From Agromyces hippuratus (lineage in GTDB: Bacteria; Actinomycetota; Actinomycetes; Actinomycetales; Microbacteriaceae): DNA of 64,000 nucleotides. Position numbers and translations under genes: made by a program. The stretch spans positions 806,001 to 870,000 of the forward strand of contig NZ_JACCFI010000001.1 in NCBI RefSeq assembly GCF_013410355.1. Reading direction: 5' to 3'. The stretch's first letter is position 1; each line of letters starts with the position of its first letter. Below the pieces are notes generated by a model. That model did not search any database. It saw nothing but the letters and a program-made list of their open reading frames with translations, and had not been told where the DNA came from. Shown one piece after another: positions 58,985 through 64,000 of the stretch.

Positions 58985-59812
58985 CTACGCCCGCGCGATG
59001 ATCTCGCTGTGCGGCATGAGCAGCCAGCCGTCATCGTCGGCGGCCCACGCCCGCCATGCGTCGGCGATGCCGCGGAGCTCGTCGATGTCGGAATGGCCCG
59101 ACTCGATGGCGTGCGCGGCGAACTGCGATTCCGTGGCACGTTCGGCCCACGCGCCGCCCCACCATTCGCGTTCGAGCGCGGTGGAGAAGACCCAGACGTC
59201 GCCGGTCGTGGCGACGTCGACGAAGCCGGCCTCGCGCGCCCAACCCTTCAGGTGCCGCCCCGCGTCGGGCTCGCCGCCGTTCCAGCGATGCACGGCGCGA
59301 TAGAGCTCGAGCCATCGGGCGAGACCCGGCGAGGCGGGGTTCCAGATGACGCCGCCGTAGTCGACGTCGCGAGCGGCGACGACGCCACCGGGCTTCGTGA
59401 CGCGGCGCAACTCCCGCAGTGCATCGACTGGGCGCGCGAGGTGCTGCAGCACCTGGTGGGCGTGCACCACGTCGAAGGAGTCGTCGTCGAAGTCGAGCGC
59501 ATAGGCGTCGCCGACGGCGAACTCGACGTTCGACACCGCTTCGCTCTCAGCCAGCCCCGTCGCCGCGGCGACCACGTCGGCCGAGGCGTCGATGCCGACG
59601 ACCGTACCGGGCCGCACTCGGCGGGCCAGGTCGATCGTGATGGTGCCCGGGCCGCTGCCCACATCGAGGATGCGGGCTCCCTCGTGCAGATACGGCACGA
59701 GGTAGGCGGCCGAGTTCTCGACCGTGCGCCAGGAGTGCGTGCGCAGCACGCTCGCATGATGGCCGTGCGTGTAGGCATCTCGGAGACCGTGTTCGGCGCG
59801 TTCGGTGCTCAT
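58985..59812 (-). CDS. Class I SAM-dependent methyltransferase
   Basis: The protein has 275 residues: motif I ILDVGSGPGTITIDLARR, the acidic GIDASADVV after strand 2, and FDVVHAHQVLQHL with the motif IV-like segment. This is the UbiE/COQ5-like Methyltransf_11/25 group. The substrate is not predictable. Divergent from the M3 peptidase gene, with 53 bases between the starts. Confidence 0.88.
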   Translation of the reverse strand: MSTERAEHGLRDAYTHGHHASVLRTHSWRTVENSAAYLVPYLHEGARILDVGSGPGTITIDLARRVRPGTVVGIDASADVVAAATGLAESEAVSNVEFAVGDAYALDFDDDSFDVVHAHQVLQHLARPVDALRELRRVTKPGGVVAARDVDYGGVIWNPASPGLARWLELYRAVHRWNGGEPDAGRHLKGWAREAGFVDVATTGDVWVFSTALEREWWGGAWAERATESQFAAHAIESGHSDIDELRGIADAWRAWAADDDGWLLMPHSEIIARA

Positions 59813-59865
59813 GTTCCGAGCCTAGGCTCATGCCCGCTCGTGTGACAGCGAACTACGGTGGATGG

Positions 59866-61911
59866 ATGACCGAGCATTCCAACCCGTTCCTCGAGCCGAG
59901 CCCGCTGCCCTACCGGCTTCCGCTCTTCGCCCTCATCCGACCGGAGCACTACCGGGAGGCGATCAAATCCGGCATGCGCGAGCAGCGTCGGGCGATCGAG
60001 GCGATCGCGACGGATGCCTCGGCGCCGACGTTCGAGAACACCGTCGTCGCCCTCGAACGCTCGGCAGAGCTGCTCCGCCGAGTGCTCCCCGTCTTCGAGA
60101 ATGCGAGCTCGGCCGACAGCGATGCCGCGATCGACGCCCTCGAGGTGGAGTTCGCGCCCCTCTTGTCGGCGCATCAGGACGCGATCCGGCTCGATCCGCG
60201 CCTCTACGCGCGACTCTCCGAACTGCAGGACGCGCGCGACGAGCTCGGACTCGACGCGGAGTCGGCCGAGCTGCTCGACAAGTACCACCGCACCGCGACC
60301 CTCGCCGGGGCCGCCCTGAGCGAGCCGCAGCGCCTCGAGCTCACGGCCGTGAACACCCGTCTCTCCGAGCTCACGACGGCGTTCCAGCAGCACCTGCTCG
60401 CCGACGGCAACGATCTCGCGCTGCACCTGACCGATCCCGACGACCTCGCAGGCCTCGACGACGGTCGGCGTTCGGCGGCGCGAGAGGCCGCGATCGCGCG
60501 CGGTCTCGACGGCTGGCTCATCACCCTCGTGCTGCCGACCGGGCAGCCGGCTCTCGCGGCCCTCGAGCGCGACGCCGTGCGCGACCGCCTGCTCGCCGCC
60601 TCTCGGTCACGTGGACGCCGCGGCGGTGCTCACGACACCCGTTCGACGCTCCTCGAGATCGTGCGGATCCGCGCCCGGCGGGCCGCACTCCTCGGTTTCG
60701 ACAACCACGCCGCCGCAGTCACCGTCGACGAGACGGCGGGCACGCCGGAGGCCGTCGCCGAACTGCTCGACCGGCTCGTGCCCGCGGCGACCGCGAATGC
60801 CCGGCGCGAAGCCCTGGCCCTCGCCGAGCAGGCGGTCGCCGAGGCACGACAGCCGATCGAGGCATCCGACTGGGCGCTGCTGAGCGAGGCCGTGCGGCGC
60901 GAGCGGTACGCGGTCGACCTCGACGAGATGCGCCCGTTCCTCGAGTTCGACCGCGTGCTCACGCGCGGCGTCTTCCGCGCCGCGGAGCTGCTCTACGGCC
61001 TGCGGATCCTCGAGCGCACCGACCTCGTCGGCTACCACCCCGAGACGCGCGTGTTCGAGGTGTTCGAGGAGGACGGCACCCCGGTCGGGCTCTACCTGCT
61101 CGACCTGTACACCCGGGATTCGAAGCGCGGCGGCGCGTGGATGAGCTCGCTCGTCGAGCAGTCGACGCTCGAGGGCACGCTCCCGGTCGTCGTGAACAAC
61201 ATGAACGTCGCGCGGCCGGCCGCGGGCGAGCCGACCCTGCTCACGCTCGACGAGACCGAGACGCTCTTCCACGAGTTCGGTCATGCGCTGCACGGCCTGC
61301 TCTCGCACGTCGTGCACCCGTCGATGTCGGGCACGAACGTCTACCGCGACTTCGTCGAGCTGCCGAGCCAGGTCAACGAACTGTGGGTGCTGCGCCCCGA
61401 GGTGCTCGGTGAGTACGCGGTGCACCACGAGACCGGCGAGCGGATGCCGCAGCAGCTCGTCGACCGCCTGCTGGCCTCGCGCACCTTCAACGAGGGCTTC
61501 TCGACCACCGAGTACCTCGCGGCGGCCGTGCTCGACCAGGCGTGGCACCGCCTCTCCCCCGCCGAGGCCGATGCTGTCGCCGATGTCGCCGACTTCGAGC
61601 ACCGGGCACTCGCCGCCGCCGGACTCGACGACCCGCTCGTGCCGCCCCGCTACTCGAGCACGTACTTCGCGCACGTCTTCGCGGGCGGGTACGACGCCGG
61701 GTACTACTCGTACATCTGGAGCGAGGTGCCGGGCGCCGACATCATGGCCTGGTTCGAGGCGAACGGCGGCGCCACTCGGGAGAACGGTGCGCGCTACCGC
61801 GCGGAGATCCTCGCTCCGGGCGGCTCGCGCGACCCGCGGGAGTCGATCCGGCGCCTGCTCGGGCGCGAGCCCGACATCGCGGCGCTCCTCGAGCGCCGCG
61901 GCCTCGCCTGA
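59866..61911 (+). CDS. M3-family peptidyl-dipeptidase/oligopeptidase (Dcp-like)
   Basis: The protein has 681 residues. Zinc motif H469-E-F-G-H473 lies in LFHEFGHALHGLLSHV, followed further on by YRDFVELPSQVNELW and a GYDAGYYSYIWS element, as in Dcp/oligopeptidase A. The N-terminal helical half is normal length. It degrades short peptides in the cytosol. I chose the ATG at 59866 (MTEHSNPFLEPS); an upstream in-frame ATG at 59830 is less likely. Confidence 0.93.
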   Translation: MTEHSNPFLEPSPLPYRLPLFALIRPEHYREAIKSGMREQRRAIEAIATDASAPTFENTVVALERSAELLRRVLPVFENASSADSDAAIDALEVEFAPLLSAHQDAIRLDPRLYARLSELQDARDELGLDAESAELLDKYHRTATLAGAALSEPQRLELTAVNTRLSELTTAFQQHLLADGNDLALHLTDPDDLAGLDDGRRSAAREAAIARGLDGWLITLVLPTGQPALAALERDAVRDRLLAASRSRGRRGGAHDTRSTLLEIVRIRARRAALLGFDNHAAAVTVDETAGTPEAVAELLDRLVPAATANARREALALAEQAVAEARQPIEASDWALLSEAVRRERYAVDLDEMRPFLEFDRVLTRGVFRAAELLYGLRILERTDLVGYHPETRVFEVFEEDGTPVGLYLLDLYTRDSKRGGAWMSSLVEQSTLEGTLPVVVNNMNVARPAAGEPTLLTLDETETLFHEFGHALHGLLSHVVHPSMSGTNVYRDFVELPSQVNELWVLRPEVLGEYAVHHETGERMPQQLVDRLLASRTFNEGFSTTEYLAAAVLDQAWHRLSPAEADAVADVADFEHRALAAAGLDDPLVPPRYSSTYFAHVFAGGYDAGYYSYIWSEVPGADIMAWFEANGGATRENGARYRAEILAPGGSRDPRESIRRLLGREPDIAALLERRGLA

Positions 61912-61913
61912 GA

Positions 61914-61955
61914 CGACGGATGCCCCGTGCAGCGTGCTGCACGGGGCATCCGTCG
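61914..61955. terminator. Bidirectional terminator between the M3 peptidase and SufT-like genes
   Basis: A perfect 20-bp stem spans 61914-61933 and 61936-61955, with an effective loop of about four bases and an arm beginning CGACGGATGCC. It sits between convergent genes. Confidence 0.85.
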
Positions 61956-61985
61956 ATGTCGAGCGAGTGGCTCGGATCGCGAGAC

Positions 61986-62315
61986 TCAGATCGCGAAGCC
62001 GAGTGCCCGCATCATGTCGCGGCCGTCGTCGGTGATGCGCTCGGGGCCCCACGGCGGCATCCACACCCAGTTGATGCGGAAGGCATCGACGGTGCCGTCG
62101 AGCGCCTCGGCGGTCTGCTCCTCGATGACGTCGGTGAGGGGGCATCCGGCGCTCGTGAGCGTCATGTGGATGACCAGGGCGTCGTTCTCGTCGTCCCAAC
62201 CGAGGTCGTAGATGAGGCCGAGGTCGACGATGTTGACCCCGAGCTCGGGATCCATGACGTCTTTCAGCGCTTCTTCGACCTGGTCGTAGCGCTCTGGTGC
62301 GAGTGAGGTGACCAT
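61986..62315 (-). CDS. DUF59/MIP18-type Fe-S assembly factor (SufT-like)
   Basis: The protein has 109 residues. ALKDVMDPELGVNIVDLGLIYDLG and TLTSAGCPLTDVIEEQT with the conserved Cys are the MIP18/PaaD-like (DUF59) features. In SUF operons such proteins help move Fe-S clusters to targets. The ATG at 62315 is 21 bases after the sufC stop in the same direction, so it is probably part of the operon. Calling it SufT rests on context. Confidence 0.9.
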   Translation of the reverse strand: MVTSLAPERYDQVEEALKDVMDPELGVNIVDLGLIYDLGWDDENDALVIHMTLTSAGCPLTDVIEEQTAEALDGTVDAFRINWVWMPPWGPERITDDGRDMMRALGFAI

Positions 62316-62336
62316 GGTTGCGATTCTACCCTCTGC

Positions 62337-63134
<798 letters not shown>

Positions 63135-63186
63135 GTTCGTAATGATCTCTTTCGGTTGCCGGCCGTTCCGGGCCGGAGAAGGTGTG

Positions 63187-63513
63187 TCAGACGGTCAGGG
63201 TGACCGCGGGATCGATGTGGACGTCGCCGTCCTTGAGCTCGACCTGGTAGACCGGGACGGGCTCGTATGCGGGCAGCGTGAGCGGCTTGCCCGTCTTGAG
63301 GGAGAACATGGAGCCGTGCGCCCAGCACTCGAGGGTGTCGTCTTCCACGAAGCCCTCGGCGAGCGAGATGTCGCCATGGGTGCAGGTGTCCCCGATGGCG
63401 AAGACATCGCCGGCGGCGTCCTTCACGACGGCGATGGGAACGCCCTCGAGCACGAAGCGCGACGCCTCGTTGACGGCGAGATCGTCGATGGCGCACACAC
63501 GCACGGATGTCAC
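63187..63513 (-). CDS. Rieske-type ferredoxin of the SUF operon
   Basis: The protein has 108 residues starting with GTG at 63513 right after the SufD stop. The Rieske [2Fe-2S] motifs C44-T-H46 and C63-x-x-H66 are complete (DTCTHGDISL, ECWAHGSMF), like non-haem oxygenase ferredoxins. It is found between sufD and sufC in many actinobacteria and probably supplies electrons for cluster assembly or repair. That role is inferred from position. Confidence 0.9.
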   Translation of the reverse strand: MTSVRVCAIDDLAVNEASRFVLEGVPIAVVKDAAGDVFAIGDTCTHGDISLAEGFVEDDTLECWAHGSMFSLKTGKPLTLPAYEPVPVYQVELKDGDVHIDPAVTLTV

Positions 63514-63514
63514 G

Positions 63515-64000
63515 TCAGCGACCTTCCAGTTCAGCCTCGATCGCCGCGGTGAGGCGGGCTTCGAGGTCGGCCGAGCCGATCTTCTGCACGATGTCGGTGA
63601 GGAAGCCGCGCACGACGAGCCGTCGTGCCTCGTCTTCGCGGATGCCGCGTGCCATGAGGTAGAACAACTGCTCGTCGTCGAACCGGCCGGTGGCACTCGC
63701 GTGCCCGGCACCTTCGATGTCGCCGGTCTCGATCTCGAGGTTCGGCACGGAGTCCGCACGAGTGCCCTCGGTGAGCACGAGGTTGCGGTTCTGCTCGTAG
63801 CTGTCGGTGCCGACCGCGGCGTTGCCGATGAGCACGTCGCCGATCCAGACGGTACGAGCACCTGCGCCCTGCAGCGCGCCCTTGTAGGTCACGCGGCTCT
63901 TGGTGTGCGGCGCGTCGTGGTGCACGTAGACCTGCTGCTCGAGGTGCTGGCCGGCGTCGGCGAAGTACAGGCCGAGGGCCTCGATGTCGGCGCCCTGCTC
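63515..64000 (-). CDS. sufD: SUF scaffold component SufD, N-terminus cut by window edge
   Basis: The open frame runs to the right edge; at least 161 residues of the C-terminal part are present. The SufB/SufD beta-helix features are clear: YVHHDAPHTKSRVTYKGALQG, GNAAVGTDSYEQNRNLVLTEG, then GAGHASATGRFDDEQLFYLMARGI and the helical end. SufD works with SufB and SufC in cluster assembly. Its start, and sufB, are outside the window. Confidence 0.9.
   Translation of the reverse strand, partial: EQGADIEALGLYFADAGQHLEQQVYVHHDAPHTKSRVTYKGALQGAGARTVWIGDVLIGNAAVGTDSYEQNRNLVLTEGTRADSVPNLEIETGDIEGAGHASATGRFDDEQLFYLMARGIREDEARRLVVRGFLTDIVQKIGSADLEARLTAAIEAELEGR

Overview
The window is high-GC DNA from an actinobacterium, most likely the family Microbacteriaceae. 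The chromosomal half (about 33-64 kb) carries the actinobacterial order rsfS-nadD-proA-proB-obg-rpmA-rplU-rne-ndk-folC-ileS, a translational T-box in front of ileS, a dipeptide ABC importer and a SUF Fe-S locus. The left half (1 to about 32.97 kb) is the right-hand part of an integrative and conjugative element (ICE) sitting at the 3' end of a tRNA-Ala(GGC) gene. Its left end, and probably its relaxase, lie outside the window.

ICE backbone (1-14.75 kb): a ParB-like protein cut by the window edge, then a type IV secretion set in the actinobacterial layout. It has a VirB8/TcpC-like protein, a lysozyme/M23 wall hydrolase, two paralogous small membrane proteins, a VirB6/TrbL-like channel protein, a VirB4 split into a membrane half and an ATPase half with three small unknown genes between them, DprA, a VirD4 coupling protein, SSB and a DUF4913-like protein. 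A PIN-domain nuclease gene in the opposite orientation interrupts the array between the two paralogous membrane proteins.

ICE cargo (14.9-31.0 kb): two copper-resistance blocks. Block A has csoR, two DUF305 proteins, a DUF6153-like protein, two M23 hydrolases, a BNR-type lipoprotein, a CopB-type (CPH) P1B ATPase, a small membrane pair, a His-rich TetR regulator and an MFS exporter. Block B has copZ, a secreted copper-binding protein, copA (CPC type), a YHS protein and a flavin oxidoreductase. Six matches to one 15-bp pseudo-palindrome (TACCCC-N-GGGGTA type) lie upstream of csoR, the DUF6153 gene, copB, the MFS gene and copZ (twice). In three promoters the site fills the 17-bp spacer between -35 and -10, so one CsoR switch probably controls both blocks. 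An integrase, an excisionase-like gene and the tRNA-Ala close the element.

Chromosome (33-64 kb): mostly housekeeping genes in tight operons with ATGA overlaps, separated by strong hairpins at convergent junctions (44.0 and 61.9 kb). An octamer, CGGATGCC/GGCATCCG, recurs about 32 times in the window on both strands. It is dense in the chromosome and ICE backbone but nearly absent from the copper cargo, which suggests the cargo has a different recent origin. No CRISPR array, rRNA operon or recognisable transposase was seen.
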